Source: Marinilactibacillus piezotolerans (GTDB taxonomy: Bacteria > Bacillota > Bacilli > Lactobacillales > Carnobacteriaceae_A). From it: DNA of 54,587 bases. Both the position numbers and the translations under genes were made by a program. Below are positions 25,319 through 33,754 of the stretch, piece after piece. The stretch covers positions 1-54,587 of the forward strand of contig NZ_FOSJ01000015.1 of NCBI RefSeq assembly GCF_900114235.1, in the 5' to 3' direction. Below the pieces are notes generated by a model. That model did no database searches. It saw nothing but the letters and a program-made list of their open reading frames with translations, and had not been told where the DNA came from. Position 1 is the stretch's first letter. Each line of letters starts with the position of its first letter.

Positions 25319-26164
25319 CTATTGCGTTACTTGAATCGTTTCTCCGTCACTTATCACTTGAACATTCCCTTCCCTTGTTAAGTAAACAGTTGTTCCAAGT
25401 TTCTCAAGTGCAGAAACTACTACTACTTCTTCTTTATTTTTATCTGAACTAGTAATAATTGCATATTCTGGACTAACTTTAGTGAAAAAATCAGTACTAT
25501 TTTCTGAATAGCGTCCATGATGCGGCACCTTGAGAAGTGTATATTCTCCATCTAGTTGATTCATCAGTTCTTCCAAACGAACAGCTTCGGCATCTCCAGC
25601 GAATAAGAAACGATTTTCTCCATGTTCCACACTCACAACCAAGGAATAATCATTGTCACTTTCATAGGAACTTAGTTCAGGAGGATAAATAGTAAAACTC
25701 GCTGAACTATTAGAAAAAGAAAGTTTTTTTGTCAATACAGTCGGTGCAAGATTGTTGTCTTCCATTGCCGTAAGAAATTCTTGATAATCTGTGCTGTCTG
25801 TTTCATAATCTGGCACGAGTACATTTTGTACGTCTACTTCATTAAGCACAGTATCAGCACCACCTACATGATCTTTATCAAAATGCGTAATTACTAGATA
25901 ATCAATCGTCTCAATACTTTCACTCTCTAAGTAATCAATGATTTCTTCTCCATCTTCCTCTTCTCCAGTATCAATTAGTACAGTCTGACTACCATCTGAT
26001 AATAATATACTATCTGCGCTTCCAATCTTAAAAAAGGTTATTTCTAGATTATCTGCAGTACTGTTTCCGTTCTGAGCTGAACAACCCGCTACAGATAAGG
26101 ACATGATTAAGAGAATCAAAAGGATGATTCTTTTCATAATTTTTTTAACTTTTAGATGCTTCAT
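25319..26164 (-). CDS. Secreted metallo-beta-lactamase-fold lipoprotein (ComEC C-terminal-domain-like)
   Basis: 281 residues. A lipobox, VAGC (Cys28), shows it is lipid-anchored outside. The metal motif THFDKDHVGG (residues 93-102) and the later FLFAGDAEA and LLKVPHHGRYSEN match stand-alone ComEC/Rec2-type MBL hydrolases, which may cut DNA or nucleotides. The ATG at 26164 has AAAGGA nine bases upstream; the Met ten residues later has none. It is monocistronic. The substrate is unproven. Confidence 0.82.
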   Translation of the reverse strand: MKHLKVKKIMKRIILLILLIMSLSVAGCSAQNGNSTADNLEITFFKIGSADSILLSDGSQTVLIDTGEEEDGEEIIDYLESESIETIDYLVITHFDKDHVGGADTVLNEVDVQNVLVPDYETDSTDYQEFLTAMEDNNLAPTVLTKKLSFSNSSASFTIYPPELSSYESDNDYSLVVSVEHGENRFLFAGDAEAVRLEELMNQLDGEYTLLKVPHHGRYSENSTDFFTKVSPEYAIITSSDKNKEEVVVVSALEKLGTTVYLTREGNVQVISDGETIQVTQ

Positions 26165-26287
26165 TTAGTCATTTCCTTTCTTATACAGTATTCAATATTT
26201 GATAAATCTAAAATATGGCTACCAGCTAGATTTTAAAATATTATCAATCAATTCTCTTGTTTGTTTAGAAACAATTTTGCTCTCTAT

Positions 26288-26407
26288 CTATGTCTTTAGG
26301 ATTGTCAAAAAAAGCAGAATGCAACTGAAAATAATAAACATTGTTCCTGTTAAAAAAAACTGCTGGTCTGAATTGATTGCTGGAATAATAACAAACGGCT
26401 TCTTCAT
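26288..26407 (-). CDS. Small single-pass membrane peptide (39 residues)
   Basis: A strong AGGAGGTG site six bases before ATG 26405-26407 supports this start over a longer frame from 26482. The product begins MKKPFVIIPAINSDQQ and ends in a single hydrophobic helix (about residues 21-37) and LKT. I do not recognise a family. It could be a small membrane regulator or a toxin-like peptide; no antisense RNA is evident. It lies upstream of the lipoprotein MBL gene in the same direction, with 123 bp between. Confidence 0.55.
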   Translation of the reverse strand: MKKPFVIIPAINSDQQFFLTGTMFIIFSCILLFLTILKT

Positions 26408-26515
26408 GTCATACACCTCCTGAGACTTGAAAACAGAATGAATTATCTCTGCAGCTTCTATAAGACCTAACCTAAAAGCCATTATTAAAATAATATGGAA
26501 TTTGGATAGTTCTCG

Positions 26516-26551
26516 TTTTTTATATTCCTATTTTATAAGGAATATAAAAAA
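26516..26551. repeat. AT-rich perfect hairpin, 13-bp arms
   Basis: TTTTTTATATTCC (26516-26528) is mirrored by GGAATATAAAAAA (26539-26551). With T-runs on both outer edges it could terminate transcription in either direction. It is upstream of the small membrane peptide, so it may insulate that promoter. Confidence 0.7.
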
Positions 26552-26726
26552 GAATCCCCGAAAAATTGATAGAACTTTGTGGAAATTATGTGGCAAATTA
26601 TGTTCAACGTAATCTTTTCTATGGCTTTTCCTGCTTTTGCCTTCATCAATAAACCTAACTGTAAAATCAGTCCTCACAAAAACTTATATAAGACCTCATC
26701 CATGTATATATATGATTACATCAAAA

Positions 26727-26764
26727 AAACATTACCTGAATAGATTTACTCAGGTAATGTTTTT
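26727..26764. terminator. Intrinsic terminator, 13-bp stem
   Basis: AAACATTACCTGA (26727-26739) pairs with TCAGGTAATGTTT (26750-26762), with T-rich flanks on both strands. It lies about 120 bp past the gloB stop and can terminate that gene. Confidence 0.75.
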
Positions 26765-26881
26765 AATTGAAAGTGTTTTTCTAACATATCAATAAACGAA
26801 CTTTTTATAATAGTGCTGCTTCTCTTCTTGGCAAAATTATTTATTCATTATTGTAGGTAAGCTATGCATTATCTAACTTCT

Positions 26882-27586
26882 TTATTGGAAGTTATCTCGT
26901 GCTTTACGTAGATCAGTAAATTCTTCTAACGTTTCGGCTTTTAGAAATAAGTTTATATGCTTTTCTTTTCCAATTGTAGAAGGTAACGTTGGGCGGTTTT
27001 CATTTCTCAGTTCATTGACCTCATCCAAACTTTGCAGAATTGACTTGTCTCCCGGCTCAATAGATTGTGCAAATCGCAAGTTCGTTTGTGTATATTCGTG
27101 ACCCGCATAGACACGTACATCATCGTCCAAATTTCTGAATTTCTGTAAAGTGTCATATTGCGCCTCATAATCTCCTGTGAATACTCGACCGCAGCCTCCA
27201 GAAAACAATGCATCGCCACAGAATAAGTTTTTATCCATCAAAAAACTAATATGTTCGCTGGAATGACCTGCTGTTTTAAAGACTTTAAAACTGTGATCCA
27301 GTAATTCGAAGGAATCACCATCTTGAACAGTGTAGTCATTTAGCTGAGCTGTTTCCTCTGGTCCATAAACTGGTGTGTCGATATAATTAGCCAATACTTC
27401 TTTGACCCCACCGATATGATCGTTATGTTCATGTGTTAGCAGGATCGCTTTAAGTGTTAATTGCTTTTCTTTTAAATAACGTAAAATGCCTTCAGATTCT
27501 CCTGGATCAACGATTATTGCTTCGTTTCCTTCTTCAATAACCCAGATATAATTATCCGAAAATGCTTCTATAGGATGAATATTCAC
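26882..27586 (-). CDS. gloB: Hydroxyacylglutathione hydrolase-like metallo-beta-lactamase (glyoxalase II)
   Basis: 234 residues beginning (M)NIHPIEAFSDNYIWVI, the standard glyoxalase II start. Metal motif THEHNDHIGG and later TAGHSSEH, FCGDALFSGGCGR and AGHEYTQTNLRFA give the full set of binuclear zinc ligands. The longer frame starting at 27607 contains the AGGGAG site in its first codons, so the start is GTG at 27584-27586. It hydrolyses S-lactoylglutathione or a similar thioester. It is monocistronic. The original substrate thiol in this organism is not known. Confidence 0.9.
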   Translation of the reverse strand: MNIHPIEAFSDNYIWVIEEGNEAIIVDPGESEGILRYLKEKQLTLKAILLTHEHNDHIGGVKEVLANYIDTPVYGPEETAQLNDYTVQDGDSFELLDHSFKVFKTAGHSSEHISFLMDKNLFCGDALFSGGCGRVFTGDYEAQYDTLQKFRNLDDDVRVYAGHEYTQTNLRFAQSIEPGDKSILQSLDEVNELRNENRPTLPSTIGKEKHINLFLKAETLEEFTDLRKARDNFQ

Positions 27587-27689
27587 ATTTATCTCTCCCT
27601 TGTTCAATTTGCTTTTTTGTATTTTATTATTCAGAAAGAATCCCTCAAAAAATAGAAACTTTGGTACATCCTTTTAATTTTGTCCTACT

Positions 27690-28430
27690 TTAGTTCGTGT
27701 TCTTTAATATATCTTGTATCTTGTCGGTATAAATTTTGTCTAAATAGTCAGTAGTACGCTCGAAATTTCCCATACTGGAAACTTTAAGTGTTCTTCTATT
27801 CACAAGTTTATCATCAATTCTTCTAATAACCAAAAAATCATGTTCATCATCTTTCGTTCCACACACCCTATTTAAGTGAACTTTTTGACCATTCTTTAAT
27901 TCGAGAATGTAAAAAAATTCTCCTTTAGAATATTTCATTGGGATAAGTGAATTCCTTCCATACACTCCTGTATTAATTTTTATTATATTATCATAATTAA
28001 ATACTTGACCTTGAGGATGTAAAAAGGAATAATCAATGATTCTGTTCTCAGTTATAACCGTAACAGATGAAATGATCATATAAAATAACATTACGTTTAT
28101 AGCAATAAATATCCTAAATTTGGATCTTCTGTTCTTGTTCATAAAAACATTTCTTGGCCGAAACTCCTTATATATACTCCTGAATTTCTTACAAAAAACA
28201 TAAACCATACCTAAAATTAAGTATACTTCATAAATAAATATACCTAGTGACGCTGGATAATTGAAGGTCCACATTAAGGAATCATCTGGTACAAAGAGCA
28301 TTTCTTGAATCTCATTAATCAATATAAAGATTCCTAAAGTGAATATAACTGCAACAACCAGTAAAAAAATAGAGGATAAAATTAATTTGATTTTTTTCAA
28401 ATAAAAAGCAACTCCTAATTTTTGAGTCAT
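27690..28430 (-). CDS. Uncharacterised membrane protein with a C-terminal soluble domain
   Basis: I do not recognise a named family. 246 residues: three hydrophobic helices (about 17-40, 58-82 and 107-126), basic linkers (RPRNVFMNKNRRSKFR), then a beta-rich cytosolic half containing GEFFYILELKNGQKVHL and DFLVIRRIDDKLV. That half resembles PH-like domains of Firmicute membrane proteins. The ATG at 28430 lacks a ribosome binding site; a TTG ten codons later follows AGGAG and could be the true start. It stands alone, 104 bp upstream of gloB in the same direction. Confidence 0.6.
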   Translation of the reverse strand: MTQKLGVAFYLKKIKLILSSIFLLVVAVIFTLGIFILINEIQEMLFVPDDSLMWTFNYPASLGIFIYEVYLILGMVYVFCKKFRSIYKEFRPRNVFMNKNRRSKFRIFIAINVMLFYMIISSVTVITENRIIDYSFLHPQGQVFNYDNIIKINTGVYGRNSLIPMKYSKGEFFYILELKNGQKVHLNRVCGTKDDEHDFLVIRRIDDKLVNRRTLKVSSMGNFERTTDYLDKIYTDKIQDILKNTN

Positions 28431-28712
28431 TAAGTGATCTTATTAATGAACTTTGGTTTCTACAAATAGTTTTAGCATTTTTGTTTTAATTTTCAACTTC
28501 TTAAGATCATTAATTTTTCAACTATCTATAGGATATTATCCTTTGGCCATTCTTTTAGGTGCACACTTGATATTACTATACTCTATTTAATTAAATATCT
28601 GATCATATTTTTTAAATTTTCATTTGAAATATAATTTTTGATAAGTAATTTCTCTTAGAATTCTTTTTTCTGATATGATATTACTATAACAATTTAATGG
28701 GGGAAATGAATC

Positions 28713-29909
28713 ATGCTGAATTTTAAACAAAATATTCGTGGAAATGTTGCCTTGGGTATCAATCCTGTTGGTCTTAAACAAGAAGTACTAAACCAAATTA
28801 ATTATGTAAAAAACAAAGGAACTTACGAAGGTCCTAAAAAGGTATTAATTATTGGCGCTTCATCAAGTTATGGATTAGCTACCCGTATCAATCTCGCTTT
28901 TGGAGCAGGAGCAGATACCATCGGTGTTTCGTTTGAAAAAGGACCAAAAAACGAAAAAAATCTAGGTACAGCTGGCTGGTACAATAACATTGCTTTTAAA
29001 GAAGCAGCTGAAAAAGAAGGTTTGATTGCTAAAAACTTTGTACAAGACGCCTTCAGTCATGAAAGCAAACAAGAAGTTATCGACTACATTAAAAATGAAT
29101 TTGGTGGTAAAGTTGATTTAGTTGTCTATAGTTTAGCCAGCGGACGAAGAACAGATCCCGATACAAAAGAGACCTATACTTCTTCCATCAAAGCAATTGG
29201 AGAGCCAGTGGTAGGCCCGAACATCAACATGCAAAATGAAGCATTTTATACTGAAACACTAGATCCTGCAACAGATCAGGAAATCCATGATACTGTTAAA
29301 GTAATGGGTGGAGAAGACTGGGAATTATGGATGAAAGCATTAAAAGAAGCAGATGTGTTAGCTGATGGTGTTCTAACGACTAATTATTCATATCTAGGAA
29401 CAGAGCTTAATCGCCCTTACTATGGTGGAGGTACACTGGGGCGTGCTAAAGCAGATTGTGATGACAAAGCTGAAAATATTAATGAATTACTGGCTGACAT
29501 AAATGGTAAAGCTCTGATAGTAGTGGCTACTGCTGTTACGACTAAAGCAAGTTCAGTTATTCCATTTTTCCCTGTATACTGCATCGGTCTTTACAAAGTC
29601 ATGGAAGAAAAGGGCACTCATGAAACACCAATCATGCACCAGGACCGCATCTATCGCGACATGATTTATGGAAACAATCCTGAATACGATGAAACCGGTC
29701 GTTTAAGACCCGATAGCTGGGAATTAGATAGCGATACACAGGCTAAAACAAAAGAACTGATTCTAAAACTCAATGAAGGTAACTTTAATACGGATCTGAC
29801 TGCTTATAATCTCTTTTATAAAGAATTCTCAAATTTAAGTGGTTTCATGGTCGACGGCTATGTTGAGCAAGACATTACTATAGATGAATTAAAAGCGTTG
29901 AAATATTAA
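28713..29909 (+). CDS. fabV: FabV-type enoyl-ACP/trans-2-enoyl-CoA reductase
   Basis: 398 residues, the family size. The nucleotide-binding loop IIGASSSYGLATRI is at about 46-59. The catalytic pair Tyr-x8-Lys, distinctive for FabV, is Y237 and K246 in YGGGTLGRAK. FabV reduces the enoyl double bond in fatty-acid synthesis with NADH and is poorly inhibited by triclosan. It is monocistronic behind a 282-bp AT-rich gap, with GGGGG before the ATG and a terminator after it. No other fab genes are in the window, so it may supplement FabI or FabK elsewhere. Confidence 0.92.
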   Translation: MLNFKQNIRGNVALGINPVGLKQEVLNQINYVKNKGTYEGPKKVLIIGASSSYGLATRINLAFGAGADTIGVSFEKGPKNEKNLGTAGWYNNIAFKEAAEKEGLIAKNFVQDAFSHESKQEVIDYIKNEFGGKVDLVVYSLASGRRTDPDTKETYTSSIKAIGEPVVGPNINMQNEAFYTETLDPATDQEIHDTVKVMGGEDWELWMKALKEADVLADGVLTTNYSYLGTELNRPYYGGGTLGRAKADCDDKAENINELLADINGKALIVVATAVTTKASSVIPFFPVYCIGLYKVMEEKGTHETPIMHQDRIYRDMIYGNNPEYDETGRLRPDSWELDSDTQAKTKELILKLNEGNFNTDLTAYNLFYKEFSNLSGFMVDGYVEQDITIDELKALKY

Positions 29910-29929
29910 TTCCTTAACAAACTAAATCA

Positions 29930-29967
29930 AAAAGGTTATGGCTATAGTCGCCATAACCTTTTTTTAA
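29930..29967. terminator. Intrinsic terminator of fabV (bidirectional)
   Basis: AAAAGGTTATGG (29930-29941) pairs with CCATAACCTTTT (29951-29962), followed by further T. It lies between the convergent fabV and MGMT-like genes. Confidence 0.85.
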
Positions 29968-29983
29968 ATATTGTGGAATATCG

Positions 29984-30292
29984 TCATTCATCCCATAGAC
30001 ACATTTTTAAGTTAACATACATAGTATTTTTCATCGGTATGTCTTCTGCTTCGAGTAATTCTCTCTGTTCTTTCCATCCCGGTGCCAGTCTGCCTGCATG
30101 ATTGACTACTCTGTGACAAGGATATCTTCCATAAAATTCAGCCATACTCAATACTCTACCGACAAGCCTAGCATTCTTTTCTCTCCCGATCAGTCTCGCA
30201 ATCTGACCGTAAGTCGCAACTTTACCTTCTGGAATCTCATCAACTACAGATAACACTTCATAAATCAAGTTCTCATCCAAAATACGACCCAT
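29984..30292 (-). CDS. MGMT-family DNA-binding-domain protein (short O6-alkylguanine methyltransferase-like)
   Basis: 102 residues covering only the C-terminal active-site domain of O6-methylguanine methyltransferase. It has the recognition helix (ATYGQIARLIG, then ARLVGRVLSM) and YPCHRVVNHAGRL. The acceptor Cys59 is kept, unlike in ATL proteins, where it is replaced by Trp or Ala. It may repair alkylated guanine itself or hand damage to excision repair. It is alone on the minus strand. Confidence 0.82.
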   Translation of the reverse strand: MGRILDENLIYEVLSVVDEIPEGKVATYGQIARLIGREKNARLVGRVLSMAEFYGRYPCHRVVNHAGRLAPGWKEQRELLEAEDIPMKNTMYVNLKMCLWDE

Positions 30293-30560
30293 TCTTTCAC
30301 CTCGAAACTTTTAAAAAATCCATTAATACAGTTTGTATATTATTAATTTGAGGTTACTTTACCTCACATATCCTTATTGTATAAGATTACTGACTAAAAT
30401 AAAAAGTATTTAATGTATTTCCTTTTTGATTTTATATTTTCAGTTATTTTGAATAAAAGGATTTCTTACAAGTTATTTTATTTTTACTATCTCACTTTGT
30501 GTGTTACAAAGAGTGTACAGAGAATTAGCAGAAAAAGGTTCAGTAAAGGAGATTGGCATT

Positions 30561-31892
30561 ATGGAAAAAGAATTTGATATAATAGTCATTGGTAGTGGTG
30601 TATCTGGAATGGGAACAGCTTCTAGTTTAGCATCAGCCGGTAAGCAAGTCGCTATAATAGAAGAAGATTTATGGGGTGGAACTTGCCCGAACCGAGGTTG
30701 TGATCCAAAGAAAGTACTGGTTTCAGCGGTTGAAGCTAAGGATCATATTCAACAATTACAAGGGAAAGGGATAAATACTGTCCCTAAAGTTAATTGGCCA
30801 GAGTTAATGGCATTCAAAGAAACTTTTACTTCACCTGTACCGAAACGAAGCAAAGAAAGTCTGGAATCAGCCGGCGTAAAAACCTTTACTGGAAAAGCAG
30901 AATTTATCGATGAGCATCGATTAAAAGTAAACGAAAATGAACTAAAAGCAGAACAATTTGTCATCGCTGCTGGTGCACGTCCTTCTATACTAGATATTGA
31001 AGGAAAAGAGCATTTTTTAACGAGCAATGACTTCTTATCTCTTCCAGAGATGCCTGAGACGATTACTTTAGTGGGTGGCGGTTATATCGCTTTTGAATTT
31101 GCGGCTATAGCAAATGCCGCTGGAGCTAAAGTTCACGTTATTCAACACAACGATCGACCACTTAAAGCGTTTGACCGTGAATTAGTTGACCTGCTAATGG
31201 AACAATTAAAATCTAAAGGGGTCACTTTCCATCTAAATATAGAAGTTTCCAAGATTGAAAAAACGTCAATTGGTTATTCATTAATGGATGATTCAAATTT
31301 TCAATTAAACACTGACTTAGTGTTCTGCACTACAGGAAGAATTCCGAACACAGACGTACTGAAACTTGAGAACGCTGGAGTAGAATATGATAAAAAAGGC
31401 ATTACTGTTAACGAATTTCTCCAAACCAGCAATCCAGCTATTTTTGCAATCGGAGATATTTTATCTAAAAGCCAACCGAAACTAACACCTGTATGTAGTT
31501 ACGAAGCAAGTTATGTAGTCTCTTATCTGACTAGAAAAGAGACTGCATCCATATCGTATCCAAGCATCCCTACGATGGTATTTTCTGGTCCTAAACTAGC
31601 TCAAATCGGTGTAGTGATTGACGAAAGTAATGATGACTACGAACTATCCACCATTGATGCCACTAAGTGGTTCAGCTATCACAGAACCAATGAACCTATT
31701 TCAAAAGTCAAGGTCATCACTGACAAGAGAACAGGTCTACTAGTCGGCGCAGCTTGTTTAAATAATGAAGCAGATGAACTGATCAATTACTTCAGCCAGC
31801 TGATTGAGAAAAAAGTTTCTGGTTCAGAAGTCGCTAAGCATATCTTTGCTTATCCAACAATTGCCAGTGACTTATCTTCACTATATTCTTAA
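30561..31892 (+). CDS. Pyridine nucleotide-disulfide oxidoreductase (glutathione-reductase-like, class I)
   Basis: 443 residues. The FAD site GSGVSG is at 11-16. The redox pair CPNRGC (Cys42, Cys47) lies in GGTCPNRGCDPKK. The NAD(P) site is VGGGYIAFEFA, and FAIGDI closes the FAD site. The C-terminal active-site region reads HIFAYPT where true glutathione reductases have a catalytic His before P-T. Here that residue is Tyr, so disulfide reduction may differ. The start is ATG 30561 after AAAGGAG; the longer frame from 30501 is not supported. It is monocistronic with a 17-bp terminator stem. Confidence 0.85.
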   Translation: MEKEFDIIVIGSGVSGMGTASSLASAGKQVAIIEEDLWGGTCPNRGCDPKKVLVSAVEAKDHIQQLQGKGINTVPKVNWPELMAFKETFTSPVPKRSKESLESAGVKTFTGKAEFIDEHRLKVNENELKAEQFVIAAGARPSILDIEGKEHFLTSNDFLSLPEMPETITLVGGGYIAFEFAAIANAAGAKVHVIQHNDRPLKAFDRELVDLLMEQLKSKGVTFHLNIEVSKIEKTSIGYSLMDDSNFQLNTDLVFCTTGRIPNTDVLKLENAGVEYDKKGITVNEFLQTSNPAIFAIGDILSKSQPKLTPVCSYEASYVVSYLTRKETASISYPSIPTMVFSGPKLAQIGVVIDESNDDYELSTIDATKWFSYHRTNEPISKVKVITDKRTGLLVGAACLNNEADELINYFSQLIEKKVSGSEVAKHIFAYPTIASDLSSLYS

Positions 31893-31918
31893 TCTTAGAA
31901 CACAACATATAAGCAATC

Positions 31919-31962
31919 AAAAGGTTGATTCTCTGATTGAAAACAGAGAATCAACCTTTTTA
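31919..31962 (+). terminator. Strong 17-bp-stem intrinsic terminator
   Basis: AAAAGGTTGATTCTCTG (31919-31935) and CAGAGAATCAACCTTTT (31944-31960) are perfectly complementary and followed by T. It closes the disulfide-oxidoreductase gene. Confidence 0.88.
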
Positions 31963-32069
31963 ATAGTAAAAATCTCAATTACTTTTGCTACGGTTCTCCT
32001 TGATACACCTAAATGATGTTTTTGACAGCATCGAAATATTTAAAAGGATTGTAACTAAATATAATATAT

Positions 32070-32702
32070 CTATAAATCTATCTTTTTCCCATTAACACTA
32101 AACTCAATTATTTCAGCAATTTTAAAATTATTTCTGTGTTCAATTACATAAGTAATTTCGTAAGGTTTTCCATCTACGTCTAGCTTGTGTTGTACAAAAG
32201 TCATTAAATTATCCCCATCTAAATCAGATCTACCGCTAGAATGTTCGATCTTTTCCCCCACAATGTTTTTTTCAAGAATTTCAGTCATTAATTTATTATA
32301 GGCCTCTGTCAAAATAGCATAATCACCATTATCACCGTACCATTTTGCATCAACAATCTCTAACCAATTAAACCACAGCTCTTCAGGGTCTTCTCCATAT
32401 TCTTCGGCTATCTCATAGACAGTCTCCTGATCACCTGAGAAATCATCTATAGCATTTAATCTTGTTATAATTATATCGTACCATTCAAGGTCTTCTTCGG
32501 TAAGATGTCTTAATTTAGTTACTTCTGGATAAAAGGTTGTTGTAATCTCCTTAGCTACAATACTTCTTTCTTCAACTTCTTCTACAGTTTCTGCTACGGC
32601 CACTTCTGTTGTATTCTCTGAACTTTCTTCCTTACCGGTTGCGGCAGAACAAGCACCTAATATCAAACCTTACCATCCAATTAATAATAATTTATTAACC
32701 AT
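32070..32702 (-). pseudogene. Lipoprotein gene with a stop codon in the signal peptide
   Basis: The intact start would be ATG 32700-32702, five bases after GGAGG, reading MVNKLLLIGW, then TAA (32670-32672), then GLILGACSAATGKEES in the same frame. The stop falls between the basic start and the lipobox LGAC. The rest of the frame is open to 32070 and codes for an acidic soluble domain with no family I recognise. It begins with an acidic linker and ends FSVNGKKIDL. A TTG just before the lipobox could restart, but would lack a full signal. It is either a young pseudogene or relies on readthrough. Confidence 0.75.
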
Positions 32703-32852
32703 AATCGCCTCCAAAGTATATTATTTAGCATTTTTTACTCTTATATCCATATACTTTTGATACATAAAATTTCCATAAAATCTATATTCGAATTATGTTT
32801 CTTTATTAATTTTTAGCGATTGAGATCCAGTATATCTCTATGTAAAAATACC

Positions 32853-33380
32853 TTATTCAAATTTAAAATTCAGCATACTTTTCCCAATAAGTTCTTCTCT
32901 TTTTTTCCATGAGAATTGAACTGCGTATTGTTTGCCAATTTCTGCTTCATCGATACCAATGTTTATTGATGTACTCTCCGTAATACTTCTTTCATTAACT
33001 TTCTCAGAATCATTTTTTACTTCAATTAAACTAACCTCAGTTGGTTTTGGATTCAGCATACTCCAGTCAATAAGAATGTTGTCCCCAACTTCTACATCTC
33101 CTGAATGGATTTCAGGAAAATTATAAGTGATGTCATTTTCAGTAGTGTCCCAAAATACCTCTTCATAAACACTGTCAAATCCTGTTGATAAACCGTCTTT
33201 TGCATTTACAAGTTTTATAGAAGGCGCTTCTTCAGGTCGGATAGCGGAGATTTCTTCACTACTCTGCATAGTAGACTCTTCTGTACTTATCTTATTTGGT
33301 GACGCTTTTTCTGAATCTGAACAAGCTGAAAGAATTACCATACTTGACAGTATCAATATGCGATCTATATGTTTTTTCAC
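32853..33380 (-). CDS. Uncharacterised lipoprotein
   Basis: 175 residues with a clear lipoprotein signal (KKHIDRILILSSMVILSAC, lipobox LSAC). A Ser/Glu-rich linker is followed by a beta-rich domain (about 60-175). No family is recognised. It lies upstream of the disrupted lipoprotein gene in the same direction, about 150 bp apart. Both could be cell-surface proteins of related use, but there is no sequence likeness strong enough to claim paralogy. Confidence 0.7.
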   Translation of the reverse strand: MKKHIDRILILSSMVILSACSDSEKASPNKISTEESTMQSSEEISAIRPEEAPSIKLVNAKDGLSTGFDSVYEEVFWDTTENDITYNFPEIHSGDVEVGDNILIDWSMLNPKPTEVSLIEVKNDSEKVNERSITESTSINIGIDEAEIGKQYAVQFSWKKREELIGKSMLNFKFE

Positions 33381-33523
33381 TTCAATTCTCCTTATACAGA
33401 AAATTTATTACTTTTTGAATAATAACTTTATATGTAATCACTTCTTATAAAAAACATACCTCATATACATTTTACCTAAGTAATTCTACTTTTACCAATT
33501 TTCTTAAATGGAATAAAACTAAA

Positions 33524-33556
33524 CACACTATTTTTCAAAATTCGAAAAATAGTGTG
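33524..33556 (-). terminator. 13-bp-stem hairpin, probable terminator for the TPR-Arr gene
   Basis: CACACTATTTTTC (33524-33536) and GAAAAATAGTGTG (33544-33556). On the minus strand it is followed by TTTAGTTTTATT. It lies about 200 bp past the TPR-Arr stop. The rest of 33381-33754 has no gene I can support. Confidence 0.6.
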
Positions 33557-33754
33557 CTCTTCAAAAATCTCATTCACTTATGATACAGCTCTCCATATCT
33601 CAGGTAACTGAGGTTTTTAATCGCTATAGAATTGTTAAAGAATTTGTTTATTAATATTTATGGTAAGAATATCCGTACCATTCGAAACGAATGAAATTGA
33701 TAGAAAACTGTGAATGCTAATATAATCCATGCGTTGCACTACGTGATAGTAGTT

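Larger units (their letters stand above)
26408..26881. other. 474-bp intergenic region with two perfect hairpins
   Basis: Besides the promoter of the small membrane peptide it holds a 13-bp AT-rich perfect hairpin (26516-26551) and a terminator (26727-26764), annotated separately. Between them (26552-26726) no open frame with a ribosome binding site is seen. The span between the hairpins could hold a small RNA, but there is no direct evidence. Confidence 0.4.

Noticed and set aside
26199-26423. 74-codon frame on the plus strand
   Set aside because: No ribosome binding site; the other strand has a strong one for the 39-residue peptide.
29984-30292. ATL (alkyltransferase-like) protein
   Set aside because: ATL proteins lack the acceptor Cys; here PCHRV is intact, so it is called MGMT-like.
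30349-30366. TGAGGT...ACCTCA inverted repeat in the MGMT-oxidoreductase gap
   Set aside because: Arms of six bases are too short to claim an operator without a matching regulator.
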